Shown here piece after piece: positions 1 through 6,969 of a DNA stretch of 33,412 nucleotides (within the stretch, counting starts at the first letter, position 1; each line of letters begins with the position of its first letter). The notes under the pieces are model-generated. The model made no database searches and was not told the origin of the DNA. It saw nothing but the letters and a program-made list of their open reading frames with translations. The stretch is from Ruminococcus sp. (lineage in GTDB: Bacteria > Bacillota > Clostridia > Oscillospirales > Acutalibacteraceae), in the NCBI GenBank assembly GCA_017411385.1, contig JAFQQF010000004.1, positions 1-33,412 of the forward strand, given 5' to 3'. The translations under genes were made by a program, and so were the position numbers.

Positions 1-58
1 CTTTTCTGCGTAAAACTTCCTCTGTTAAACACTTTACCTTTGTATATTTTTTTGACAT
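1..58 (-). CDS. IS3-family transposase orfA, N-terminal 19 codons only (runs off the left edge)
   Basis: Reads MSKKYTKVKCLTEEVLRRK from an ATG at 56-58. This resembles the N terminus of IS3-family OrfA proteins of Firmicutes, which carry a helix-turn-helix that binds the element ends. The SD is the GGGGG run at 95-99 or the end of the opposite arm of the hairpin just upstream, 66-70, which lies 7 bases before the ATG. Only the start is visible, so family assignment leans on the matching element end at the other side of the window, where a typical OrfB C terminus is found. Confidence 0.6.
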   Translation of the reverse strand, partial: MSKKYTKVKCLTEEVLRRK

Positions 59-65
59 GATTTAA

Positions 66-99
66 CCCCCTGTTGTAGTTTTTATTCTACAACAGGGGG
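66..99 (-). promoter_or_regulatory. 13-bp perfect hairpin masking the SD of IS orfA
   Basis: CCCCCTGTTGTAG (66-78) pairs perfectly with CTACAACAGGGGG (87-99) around an 8-base AT loop. On the minus-strand transcript the second arm ends in GGGGG, 7 bases before the orfA ATG, so the only SD-like sequence is locked in the stem. Known IS elements use such structures to block transposase translation from read-through mRNA. Function here is inference. Read on the plus strand it could also act as a weak terminator (stem then TGTTTTCTTTC). Confidence 0.6.
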
Positions 100-207
100 T
101 GTTTTCTTTCAATGTCCGTTTTTCGGGATATAGTCCATACCTCTGACGGGGGTGTTGTGTTAAGCTATCCGTTTATTGCTTAATGTTAGTTTCGCACATC
201 TTTGCAA

Positions 208-657
208 TTAAGGCTTTGTTACTGCGATCATATCGGAGTATGCTATCTTTTCTTCGCCTGTCACTGCATCTGTGTAACGTACCCATGTCACACCATACCA
301 TGTATCTTACGTACCATCATAGCTTGACTGATAGGTGTAAAACGCAGAGCTAGCGTTTGCGGCACCCGATTTGAAAGTTTCGATAGATACGCCATAACCG
401 ATATAATAGCCCGAGTTAATTGGCTGACCGTATGGCAATCGATAGGTGCTGCCCTGATAGAAATAATAATTACCGTTCCAACCTGCCACAGTTTTCTGAC
501 AGGTCCAAGTAATATTATACAGGTAGTTAGCACGTGCATCGATGTTGAGCTGGCTGGTTGTGGCAGCTTTTACGGGAGTTTTCACAATAGAAACACAGGT
601 AAAAACTCCGAGAAGCATCACAACAACCAGCAAAATACTGGTTATTTTTTTCAACAT
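208..657 (-). pseudogene. small secreted protein gene interrupted by one in-frame TAA (307-309)
   Basis: From the ATG at 657 (AAAGGA with 9-base spacing) the gene codes for a lysine-start signal peptide, a hydrophobic stretch of about 15 residues and an AxA-type cleavage site (VKAAT), then an aromatic-rich exported domain with GWNGNYYFYQGSTYRLPYG. Translation stops after 116 residues at TAA 307-309. The same frame then runs on without a shift for 32 more codons (DTWYGVTWVRYTDAVTGEE ... SDMIAVTKP) to TAA 208-210. The continuation is clearly protein-like, so this looks like a recent nonsense mutation, a sequencing error, or read-through. The N-terminal part recalls secreted NlpC/P60-like or SH3-like proteins of gut Clostridia, but no catalytic Cys-His motif is present; the function is unknown. 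An IS end lies about 50 bases downstream. Confidence 0.6.
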
Positions 658-715
658 ACAGAGCATTCCTTTCTTTTGTATAAATTTACACAATAACATA
701 AACAATCTTATAAAA

Positions 716-744
716 ATTTTACAACATTTGCAAAAATATGTCAA
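716..744 (-). promoter_or_regulatory. sigma-A type promoter of the secreted-protein gene
   Basis: On the minus strand TTGACA (739-744) and TAAAAT (716-721) are separated by exactly 17 bases, about 60 bases before the start codon at 657. The box match is near consensus, so the gene was expressed before or despite the stop codon. Confidence 0.7.
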
Positions 745-760
745 CAAATTTACAAATATA

Positions 761-794
761 AAACAAAAAAGAGAGCCGATAATAATCGACCCTC
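761..794 (-). terminator. intrinsic terminator after the M18 aminopeptidase gene
   Basis: Minus-strand GAGGGTCGAT (785-794) pairs with ATCGGCTCTC (771-780) through a TATT loop, all ten pairs formed if two G-T pairs are allowed. A TTTTTTGTTT tract follows at 761-770. It closes the XRE-epimerase-aminopeptidase operon just upstream of the next promoter. Confidence 0.75.
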
Positions 795-801
795 AAAACA
801 C

Positions 802-2088
802 TTATTTAAGACAAAAACCTTCTGCATTGACCTTCAAGGATGAAGAGAAAAATTCACTCATAAACAAAGACATATATTCTGTATCCTTTGAGCCTGCTGT
901 TTCAAAAGCTGAGTGCATAGCAAGCTGTGCTAGTCCGATGTCAGCAGTTAACATTGATGCGTGAGTATTAGCAATATTACCAAGGGTAGAACCACCGGGC
1001 AAATCGCTTCTGTTTGAATACTCTTGGAAAGGCACCTGTGCTCGCTTACACAAAAGCTTCACCAATGCGGCGGAAACAGCATCGGTGCAATACTTCTGAT
1101 TTGCATTGTACTTGATAACAATACCACCATTGGGCATAACTGAATTATTCTTATCTGTAAGCTCAGGGTGGTTAGGATGAACAGCGTGACCGTTATCACA
1201 AGAAAGCATAAGGCTGTTTGCAAGATAATCCGTAAGATTGCCGATACAACCTGAAACTGAAGAGATGCACTTGGACAGAACAGACACAAGGAAATTCGAG
1301 TCAGCACCCTGCTTTGTGCTGCTTCCAACCTCCTCGTTGTCAAAAACAGCAAGTACAGGCATAGATCCGGACTCCTTTGCTGTAAGAAAACCATTAAGAG
1401 CAGAAAAAACACACTGTAAATCGTCTATTCTGGGTGCAGATACAAAATCACCCCATTCAACTCCTATGTCAGAATTATACAAAAACAAATCCGTTGAAAG
1501 AATGTCCTCAGTGTTTATCTGCAAACTTTCAGCAATGCTGTGCAAAAGCGAAGGCGTTTCAGAACCGACACAGCTATATAGAGGAACTAAATCCACAGCG
1601 GCATTGTAGGTTGTGTTTTCGTTGGCGTTTTTGTTCAGATGAATTGCTACGTTCGGTATAACCGCAACAGGCTTCTTAACATCAACAAGCAGGGAACTCA
1701 CACCGTTTTCAGCAGCTACCACTACTCTTCCTGCAACAGACAAAGGTCTGTCAAGCCACGTTGAGTTTATCATACCGCCGTAGCGTTCACAGGAAAGCTT
1801 TACATAGAGTCCATCTTCAAACGAAGAATTAGACTTGAGCTTAAAGCACGGACTATCAGAATGAGCACAGCCAATCATAAATCCGTTAAAGTCAGTTTTA
1901 GGAATACTGAAAGCAATTATTGAGGAGTCATTTCTGGTTACAAAATAATCCTTTCCTCTTTGCAAGCACCAATCTCTGCCCTCTTTAATTTCTTCATAGC
2001 CCTCATTGATAAGTGCTTTTTTTATATTCTCAACAGTATGAAAGGCTGTGGGAGAATTATTTATAAAATCTAAAAGCTTATTATTCAT
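802..2088 (-). CDS. apeB: M18-family zinc aminopeptidase (aspartyl aminopeptidase type)
   Basis: A cytoplasmic di-zinc exopeptidase that removes N-terminal, often acidic, residues from peptides. The 428-residue length fits the family. Metal and catalytic motifs are all present: GCAHSDSP with His near 76, RIDD near 220-223, DNEEVGS at 250-256 carrying the catalytic and ligand Glu residues, DNGHAVHPNHPE near 298-309, and the last ligand His near 392 in GLAQLAMHSAFE. The start chosen is MNNKLL; an upstream in-frame ATG would add only four residues and lacks a better SD. It follows the epimerase gene by 27 bases and is the last gene of a three-gene operon ended by a hairpin at 761-794. The substrate is inferred from the family. 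Confidence 0.9.
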   Translation of the reverse strand: MNNKLLDFINNSPTAFHTVENIKKALINEGYEEIKEGRDWCLQRGKDYFVTRNDSSIIAFSIPKTDFNGFMIGCAHSDSPCFKLKSNSSFEDGLYVKLSCERYGGMINSTWLDRPLSVAGRVVVAAENGVSSLLVDVKKPVAVIPNVAIHLNKNANENTTYNAAVDLVPLYSCVGSETPSLLHSIAESLQINTEDILSTDLFLYNSDIGVEWGDFVSAPRIDDLQCVFSALNGFLTAKESGSMPVLAVFDNEEVGSSTKQGADSNFLVSVLSKCISSVSGCIGNLTDYLANSLMLSCDNGHAVHPNHPELTDKNNSVMPNGGIVIKYNANQKYCTDAVSAALVKLLCKRAQVPFQEYSNRSDLPGGSTLGNIANTHASMLTADIGLAQLAMHSAFETAGSKDTEYMSLFMSEFFSSSLKVNAEGFCLK

Positions 2089-2115
2089 ATATATCACCAC
2101 AAAATATCAGTAAAT

Positions 2116-3279
2116 TTACTTACGCCAAACCATTTTGTTGACAACGGATGTGTACGATTGAATGATTCTGACAACCTTTGAGGAAACATTTTCCTCTACA
2201 TAATCAGGAACAGGGGTGCAGATTTCTCCTGCTTTTACGGTTTCCACTGCTGTATCAACTGCTTGAAGCAGAGATACTGTATCAATACCAGCAAGAACAA
2301 AGCAACCCTTTTCCATAGCTTCGGGGCGCTCTGTGGATGTACGGATACAAACAGCAGGAAAAGGCTTACCTATCGAAGAAAAATAGCTGGATTCCTCGGG
2401 CAGTGTTCCGCTGTCAGACACTACTGCAAAAGCATTCATCTGAAGGCAGTTGTAGTCATGGAAGCCGAGAGGTTCGTGACAAACCACACGGCTGTCAAGC
2501 TTAAAAGAACTTGCTTCAAGACGTTTTTTGCTTCTGGGGTGACAAGAATACAATACAGGCATATCGTATTTTTCTGCCATTTTATTGATTGCTGTGAATA
2601 GTGAAAGAAAGTTTTCTTCTGTATCAATATTCTCCTCTCTGTGTGCAGAAAGAAGGATGTATCTGCCTTTTTCCAGATTCAGACGAGTGTGTATATCGCT
2701 TGCCTCAATACTATCAAGATTACAACTGAGCACCTCTGCCATAGGGCTACCTGTAACAAATGTACGCTCCTTTGGCAATCCGCAATCTGCAAGATACCTG
2801 CGTGCATGCTCACTATATGCCAAATTCACATCAGAAATTATATCAACGATACGTCTGTTGGTTTCTTCGGGCAGACACTCGTCCTTGCAACGGTTTCCTG
2901 CCTCCATATGAAAAATCGGAATGTGCAGACGCTTGGCACCTATCACGGAAAGGCAGGAATTTGTATCACCCAGCACAAGCACAGCATCGGGCTTGACCTC
3001 TGCCATAAGGTCATAGGACTTTGAAATAATATTACCCATTGTAGCACCGAGGCTGTTCCCTACTGCTTCAAGGTAAATATCCGGAGGAGCAAGCTGTAAA
3101 TCCTTAAAGAATACACCGTTTAAGTTATAATCATAGTTCTGTCCTGTGTGTGCAAGAAGAGTATCAAAATAAAGACGGCACTTGCGAATAACCTCAGAAA
3201 GTCTGATTATTTCAGGTCTGGTTCCAACAATGATAAGTAATTTTAATTTTCCGTTATTATCAAAAGTTTTGTAATTCAT
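2116..3279 (-). CDS. wecB: non-hydrolysing UDP-N-acetylglucosamine 2-epimerase
   Basis: Interconverts UDP-GlcNAc and UDP-ManNAc (or a related 6-deoxy sugar nucleotide) for cell-surface polysaccharides. The 387 residues show the GTRPE motif (19-23), the catalytic acid set Asp105 (LGDTNS), Glu126 (HMEAGNR) and PEETNRR near 138-143, and His213 in SAHREEN. The C-terminal EPLGFHDYNCLQ and SDSGTLPEESS segments look more like the Cap5G/FnlC branch than housekeeping MnaA, so the substrate may be a UDP-2-acetamido-2,6-dideoxy sugar; this is inference. SD AGGAG lies 8 bases before the ATG. It is preceded by an XRE regulator (17-base gap) and followed by an aminopeptidase, with no other polysaccharide genes in view, which is an unusual setting. 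Confidence 0.9.
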   Translation of the reverse strand: MNYKTFDNNGKLKLLIIVGTRPEIIRLSEVIRKCRLYFDTLLAHTGQNYDYNLNGVFFKDLQLAPPDIYLEAVGNSLGATMGNIISKSYDLMAEVKPDAVLVLGDTNSCLSVIGAKRLHIPIFHMEAGNRCKDECLPEETNRRIVDIISDVNLAYSEHARRYLADCGLPKERTFVTGSPMAEVLSCNLDSIEASDIHTRLNLEKGRYILLSAHREENIDTEENFLSLFTAINKMAEKYDMPVLYSCHPRSKKRLEASSFKLDSRVVCHEPLGFHDYNCLQMNAFAVVSDSGTLPEESSYFSSIGKPFPAVCIRTSTERPEAMEKGCFVLAGIDTVSLLQAVDTAVETVKAGEICTPVPDYVEENVSSKVVRIIQSYTSVVNKMVWRK

Positions 3280-3296
3280 AATCTCAACTCCTCTTT

Positions 3297-3566
3297 TTAG
3301 TTATCCAGATAATTATGAAGCTCTTGTGTAAAAATATCCATAGCATCAAGCAGCTTTGAGGTACGCTCATTGTGAGAAAACAAAAGAATTAAGGACATAA
3401 ATGTAGACCAAGTCATAGGTCTTTTGTTATTCTCTATAGAAATAATTGTGCCCCGACTGAGTCCAATTTTATTTGCCAAGTCCTCCTGAGTCATATTGAG
3501 TCTTGCACGGAGAACAGGTAAGTTATCGGTCATATTGTCAATAAGGGCATTCTTATCAAGCTCCAT
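3297..3566 (-). CDS. XRE/Cro-type helix-turn-helix regulator
   Basis: An 89-residue protein with a clear HTH at about 18-55 (LRARLNMTQEDLANKIGLSR then GTIISIENNKRPMTW) and a short C-terminal tail that may dimerise. The start at MELDKN is fixed by AAGGAGG six bases upstream; a longer reading would add 14 unlikely residues. First gene of the operon with the 2-epimerase and M18 aminopeptidase. A 16-base dyad, ATGCA-N6-TGCAT at 3582-3597, lies between promoter and SD and may be its own operator; autoregulation is inference. Target genes are not known. Confidence 0.85.
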   Translation of the reverse strand: MELDKNALIDNMTDNLPVLRARLNMTQEDLANKIGLSRGTIISIENNKRPMTWSTFMSLILLFSHNERTSKLLDAMDIFTQELHNYLDN

Positions 3567-3581
3567 AATATTCCTCCTTAA

Positions 3582-3597
3582 ATGCACAAAATTGCAT
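3582..3597. promoter_or_regulatory. candidate operator dyad in the XRE leader
   Basis: ATGCA-N6-TGCAT is a perfect 5-bp dyad between the -10 box and the SD of the XRE gene, the usual place for an autoregulatory Cro-type site. The short arms mean it could arise by chance. Confidence 0.35.
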
Positions 3598-3613
3598 AAA
3601 CTATACACATTTA

Positions 3614-3642
3614 ATTTTACACTAAGGTTATATGCAAGTCAA
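3614..3642 (-). promoter_or_regulatory. sigma-A promoter of the XRE-epimerase-aminopeptidase operon
   Basis: Minus-strand TTGACT (3637-3642), 17 bases, TAAAAT (3614-3619), about 48 bases before the XRE start codon. Confidence 0.7.
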
Positions 3643-3694
3643 CACAATTAGTAATATAATTGAACATTTTATCACAGAAACAGATAGCAAGTAA

Positions 3695-3720
3695 CAAAAA
3701 ACCGACCTAAAAAGGTCGGT
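3695..3720 (-). terminator. intrinsic terminator after radC
   Basis: ACCGACC and GGTCGGT arms (3701-3720) with a six-base loop are followed on the minus strand by TTTTTTGTT. It begins eight bases after the radC stop codon. Confidence 0.8.
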
Positions 3721-3727
3721 AATGCTA

Positions 3728-4429
3728 TTATTCACCTGTGAGAAAGGTTGAGCATAAAGCAGACTCTCTCAAGGAGATGTATTCATTATCAGCTACAATG
3801 ATATGGTCTACAAGACGCACACCCACTAGAGAAAGAGTGGAATTTAGAATATCGGTAGCTTTGATATCATTCTTGCTAGGTAATGCCACACCGCTGGGAT
3901 GATTATGAGCAATTGCGGCATTAGTGGCGTTATATCGCATTGCAAGGTCTACAATATGACGAATTGGCACGTCAGAACCACAAGCGGTTCCCGTAGCGAC
4001 TACTCCACAGAAAAGTTCTTTGCACTTTGCATCCATAAGGAGCAGAATAAGGTTTTCTTCTACTCTGCCGATAAACTTATGAACAAAGTAATCTCCTATT
4101 GTGTCAAGGGATATAATTTTTTCTTGTGAATTGTTACGGTCATCCAGATAAACACGGGCTATATCAGGAATCATCCGAAGATAGACAGCAACACGCTCCG
4201 AAATTCCTGCCGCCTTGAGCGAGTCAACGGGAGCCTCCAAAACAGCACTGAGAGAACCAAAATTGTCAAGCAAGCGATGTGCGATATCATTTGTGTTAAT
4301 TCGAGAGTAGCAATTATACAATATCATTTCAAGGATTTCGTGGTCCTCAAAGCTGTCAAAGCCTGTAGCAAGGTAACGCTTTCTCATTCTTTCGCGGTGG
4401 CCCTCATGAGTATTCAGGTCATCAGACAT
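3728..4429 (-). CDS. radC: RadC-family (JAB/MPN domain) protein
   Basis: 233 residues with the two-part RadC layout: an N-terminal helical part with helix-hairpin-helix character (HRERMRKRYLATGFDSFED, DNFGSLSAVLEAP) and a C-terminal JAB domain with the metal motif H-x-H-x10-D seen as HNHPSGVALPSKND. The family was named after a radiation-sensitive allele, but a direct repair role is not established, and the biochemical activity is unproven. Start MSDDLN follows AGGGG by about nine bases. It lies 45 bases after the OhrR-like gene in the same direction, and a terminator follows at once, so the two may be cotranscribed. Confidence 0.85.
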   Translation of the reverse strand: MSDDLNTHEGHRERMRKRYLATGFDSFEDHEILEMILYNCYSRINTNDIAHRLLDNFGSLSAVLEAPVDSLKAAGISERVAVYLRMIPDIARVYLDDRNNSQEKIISLDTIGDYFVHKFIGRVEENLILLLMDAKCKELFCGVVATGTACGSDVPIRHIVDLAMRYNATNAAIAHNHPSGVALPSKNDIKATDILNSTLSLVGVRLVDHIIVADNEYISLRESALCSTFLTGE

Positions 4430-4474
4430 TGTATTCACGCCCCTCATGGTTTATTAAAAATACAAAAAACAGAA

Positions 4475-4927
4475 TCAATGTGCAATTTCGTCCTCAGGAA
4501 CGCCAAGAAGCTTATATAATAAGCGATATAGCTGCAAGGATTCCTCTGCATTAAGAGTAACGCGTGAAGCCATACACTCGGGAATATGTAATGCCTTGTC
4601 CTTGAGCTGTTCACCCTTCTCAGTAATCTCAACGATAAGCACTCGTTCGTCAAGCTTTGAACGACACCTGCGAACAAAGCCTTTTGCCTCAAGACTTTTA
4701 AGCACAGGAGTAAGTGTGCCCGAATCTAGAAAAAGCTTTTTACCCAACTCTTTTACGCTGAGCTTTTTATGCTCCCAAAGCACTATTAAGGCAATATACT
4801 GAGTATATGTAAGGTCAAGTGCTGTTAGATATGAACTATAAAGCTTGATTGTTTCTCTTGCAGAAGCATACAGAGGAAAGCACAGCTGGTTTTCAAGCTT
4901 TAGCGAATCATATTTATTCTCAGACAT
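4475..4927 (-). CDS. ohrR: MarR-family organic-peroxide sensor, OhrR type
   Basis: A 150-residue winged-helix repressor that is close in layout to Bacillus OhrR. The peroxide-reactive cysteine motif LENQLCFPLYASARE gives Cys16, with Tyr30 and Tyr41 spaced as the tyrosines that hydrogen-bond the sensing Cys. The DNA-reading part (LDSGTLTPVLKSLEAKGFVR) and wing (RSKLDERVLIVEITEKGE) follow. Extra cysteines at about 88 and 118 leave open a two-Cys mechanism. Start MSENKY has an AGGAAGGGG SD. In most bacteria ohrR sits beside ohr; no ohr is seen here, and the neighbours are radC and the azlCD exporter. The peroxide-sensing role is inferred from motif conservation. Confidence 0.8.
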   Translation of the reverse strand: MSENKYDSLKLENQLCFPLYASARETIKLYSSYLTALDLTYTQYIALIVLWEHKKLSVKELGKKLFLDSGTLTPVLKSLEAKGFVRRCRSKLDERVLIVEITEKGEQLKDKALHIPECMASRVTLNAEESLQLYRLLYKLLGVPEDEIAH

Positions 4928-4985
4928 ATCCCTACCCCTTCCTTTAGCATACAACCAATAAAGTTTCAGCATAATATTTTTCTAT

Positions 4986-5014
4986 ATTATATGACAAGAA
5001 AGCAAAATTTGCAA
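4986..5014 (-). promoter_or_regulatory. sigma-A promoter of the OhrR-like gene
   Basis: Minus-strand TTGCAA (5009-5014), 17 bases, TATAAT (4986-4991), about 60 bases before the start codon. No clear classical OhrR operator was seen across it. Confidence 0.7.
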
Positions 5015-5042
5015 GCGTTTGGTAGAAATAGTATAAATCCGA

Positions 5043-5154
5043 GGGACACTCGACACATTTATAAGATATTTATCAGCTGTTCACACACAAACACCGTAGG
5101 GACACTCGACACATTTATAAGATATTTATCAGCTGTTCACACACAAACACCGTA
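5043..5154. repeat. perfect tandem duplication of a 56-bp unit over the azlD 3' end
   Basis: Bases 5043-5098 and 5099-5154 are identical, each starting GGGACACTCGACAC and ending AACACCGTA. The gene-proximal copy holds the last 13 codons of azlD (including the stop) plus 16 downstream bases; the other copy is untranslated debris of the same sequence. No terminator is visible between azlD and the ohrR promoter. Confidence 0.95.
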
Positions 5155-5435
5155 AGGCAAGACATTGCCGCCACAAGGGTTAAGCTCTTACTCTTTATAG
5201 CGAAGAGTACTGCAACCAAAAGTCCTACAGAGGCAGCAACAACACTTCCTGTTGCATATAAAGCTGTGGGAAAAGTCATGGCTGAAAGCACGGTGTATGG
5301 TATGTAGTACAGAAAAGAACGCACAAACCTGTTGGTTATTTTCTTTTGTACTGCCGCAAAAGGAACCGCTCTTATAAGATAAGTGGAGCCTGCTATTATC
5401 AGCAAATAAATCCAAAAATCTTTATCAATCATCAT
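5115..5435 (-). CDS. azlD: AzlD-family subunit of branched-chain amino acid exporter
   Basis: A 106-residue integral membrane protein with about four hydrophobic segments and the family signature TYLIRAVPFA near residues 18-27 and YIPYTVLSAMTFP near 44-56. AzlD is the small partner of AzlC in an exporter of branched-chain amino acids or analogues. The ATG overlaps the end of azlC by 11 bases and the SD GGAGG lies inside the azlC 3' end, which implies translational coupling. The last codons sit in a perfect 56-bp tandem duplication; the reading frame itself is not harmed because the stop codon is in the first copy met by ribosomes. Confidence 0.85.
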   Translation of the reverse strand: MMIDKDFWIYLLIIAGSTYLIRAVPFAAVQKKITNRFVRSFLYYIPYTVLSAMTFPTALYATGSVVAASVGLLVAVLFAIKSKSLTLVAAMSCLTVFVCEQLINIL

Positions 5436-6126
5436 TGCAGCCCTCCTTTACAGGGAATAAAAGAGCACCGAAAACAGCGGCTAAAATTGCACAAACACTG
5501 ATTGCAATACCCGATGACACAGCATTAAGAACGGGTGCATAGTAAAAAAGACAGCTGAGAGTTACTGCTACTGCGACCACCAAAAGCATAGATTTGGATT
5601 CCTTAGCTTTAGGTGCAACTATGGCAATAAACATACCATAGATTGCAAGGCAAAGAGCACTCATAACACTCTCGGGCAAAATGCTTCCAAGAACTGCACC
5701 CAAGAAAGTACCCAAAGTCCAACCCAAATAAGGAAACACGGTAAGTCCTGCAAAAAACTTGGTTGTTACAGCATCCTCGTTTGCTGCAACGGCAAAAATT
5801 TCATCGGTCATAAAAAAGCCGAGAAGCCAACGTTTCAAACCTGAAAACTCTCGCGTTACCTTTTGCGACAGGGACAAAGACATAAAGGAATATCTGATGT
5901 TGATTGTCAGCTGTGAAACAAGCATTTGTATGTACTGACAAGGATTAAGCATTATATTTATACCGGCTAGCTGGCCCGCTGAGGTAAGGGTGGTCATAGA
6001 AATCAGAACAGCCTGCCACCATTCAAAGCCGTAAGAAACAGCAAGAATACCAAAGGTAAAGGAAACAGACAAGTAACCCAGTCCTATAGGCACTCCGGAT
6101 TTAAGACCTTTTGTAAAATCTTTCAT
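5425..6126 (-). CDS. azlC: AzlC-family large subunit of branched-chain amino acid exporter
   Basis: A 233-residue membrane protein with N-terminal GVPIGLGYLSVSFTFGILA and the family block TLTSAGQLAGI near 46-56, followed by ISYSF-like NIRYSFMSLSLSQ and FFMTDEIFAVA. Five or so hydrophobic spans can be read. With AzlD it forms a small two-gene exporter. SD AAGGAAG precedes the ATG by about six bases. The sanA-like gene ends 29 bases upstream, so sanA-azlC-azlD may be one transcript. Confidence 0.88.
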   Translation of the reverse strand: MKDFTKGLKSGVPIGLGYLSVSFTFGILAVSYGFEWWQAVLISMTTLTSAGQLAGINIMLNPCQYIQMLVSQLTINIRYSFMSLSLSQKVTREFSGLKRWLLGFFMTDEIFAVAANEDAVTTKFFAGLTVFPYLGWTLGTFLGAVLGSILPESVMSALCLAIYGMFIAIVAPKAKESKSMLLVVAVAVTLSCLFYYAPVLNAVSSGIAISVCAILAAVFGALLFPVKEGCNDD

Positions 6127-6155
6127 ATATCTTCCTTAAATAACTTTCAAAAAAA

Positions 6156-6833
6156 CTAATCGTTTGTTAAATTACCGTCACCGTTCACGGGTATTGCCTC
6201 ACCCAAATATGTTGGCTCAGGTTTAAACATCGTAGTAAAAAAGTCCTTATTACGTGCAAGGATTTCCCTAAGCTCTCTATAGGCTTGCCCTGCATAGGTG
6301 TTGTAATCGCAATGGACACCATACGCTTCAAGTCCGAATTTATCAGCAATATACAAGGCACGGTACAGGTGGTACTCCTGTGTGACAACAACTACGCTTT
6401 CAGCCTTGAAAATCTCTTTGGCACGGTAAATGCTTTCATAGGTTGAGAAGCCTGCATGGTCCATAAAAACGTCCTCTGAGGGTACACCAGCATTTACAGC
6501 GTATTGCTTCATAGTGTTAACCTCATCATATTCGGTTTGTCCATGGTCACCGCTCATAAGAAGCTTTGGTGCTACCCCTGCAAAATAAAGCTCCAGCCCC
6601 CGTTCAAGTCTGTCGCGTAACATATCAGAAGGTGTGCCGTCTGCTCTCACCTGACAGCCAAGAACAACAATACAATCGGCTTTTTCAATAGTTGATATTT
6701 CATCGGGAGATACAAGATGTGTACCGCCTGTGTGCCGTACATAAAAATTAATACCAAAAACCAAAGCTGCACACAACAGGCATAGGCATACAAGAACAGC
6801 AAAAATTCTCTTAAACCACTTTTTAAAATTCAC
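6156..6833 (-). CDS. SanA/YdcF-type DUF218 membrane-anchored protein
   Basis: About 225 residues with a single N-terminal membrane span (LVCLCLLCAALVFGINFYV) and an outside DUF218 domain. Family motifs are CIVVLGCQVRADGTPSDML, LLMSGDHG near 90-97, and VVVTQEYHLYRALYIA. SanA is linked to envelope barrier function and vancomycin sensitivity in enterics; the biochemical role is not known. The best SD, AAAGGAGG, abuts an ATG at 6837-6839 with one base between, which is too close; the GTG two codons later (6831-6833) has ideal spacing and is taken as the start. It is first in a probable operon with azlCD. Confidence 0.8.
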   Translation of the reverse strand: MNFKKWFKRIFAVLVCLCLLCAALVFGINFYVRHTGGTHLVSPDEISTIEKADCIVVLGCQVRADGTPSDMLRDRLERGLELYFAGVAPKLLMSGDHGQTEYDEVNTMKQYAVNAGVPSEDVFMDHAGFSTYESIYRAKEIFKAESVVVVTQEYHLYRALYIADKFGLEAYGVHCDYNTYAGQAYRELREILARNKDFFTTMFKPEPTYLGEAIPVNGDGNLTND

Positions 6834-6910
6834 AATCATACCTCCTTTGAATACAGAAGTAATAATATCACCTTTAACAACAGATTTCTACAATCTTAAT
6901 CAAAATTTAA

Positions 6911-6947
6911 TAAAAACTAAACTGACAGCATCAAACCGTCAGTTTAG
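6911..6947 (-). terminator. intrinsic terminator of the nad operon
   Basis: CTAAACTGAC (6917-6926) and GTCAGTTTAG (6938-6947) form a 10-bp perfect stem with an 11-base loop, followed on the minus strand by TTTTTATTAA. It starts 22 bases after the niaR stop codon. Confidence 0.85.
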
Positions 6948-6969
6948 CTAAAAACATATTCTGTTACAC

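Larger units (their letters stand above)
1..156 (-). mobile_element. IS3-like insertion sequence, left partial copy (orfA-proximal end)
   Basis: The outer end near base 156, read inward on the minus strand, begins AACACCCCCG, then one differing base, then CAGAG. The element end at 33272 reads AACACCCCCG-A-CAGAG, so the two behave as imperfect terminal inverted repeats; similarity continues with small gaps for about 35 bases. Inside lies a long hairpin and then the start of orfA. The rest of the element is beyond the window. The exact outer boundary is uncertain by 1-3 bases and no target duplication could be assigned. Confidence 0.7.

Noticed and set aside
1-156. One IS insertion closing a circle through both window ends
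   Set aside because: The bases just outside the two element ends (after 156 and before 33272) do not form a target duplication, so a single insertion at a circle junction is not supported.
542-964. 140-codon plus-strand frame across the secreted gene and aminopeptidase end
   Set aside because: Overlaps a promoter, a terminator and two minus-strand genes and lacks protein-like pattern.
5043-5154. CRISPR-like array
   Set aside because: The 56-bp units are directly joined with no spacers and contain the azlD end; a plain tandem duplication.
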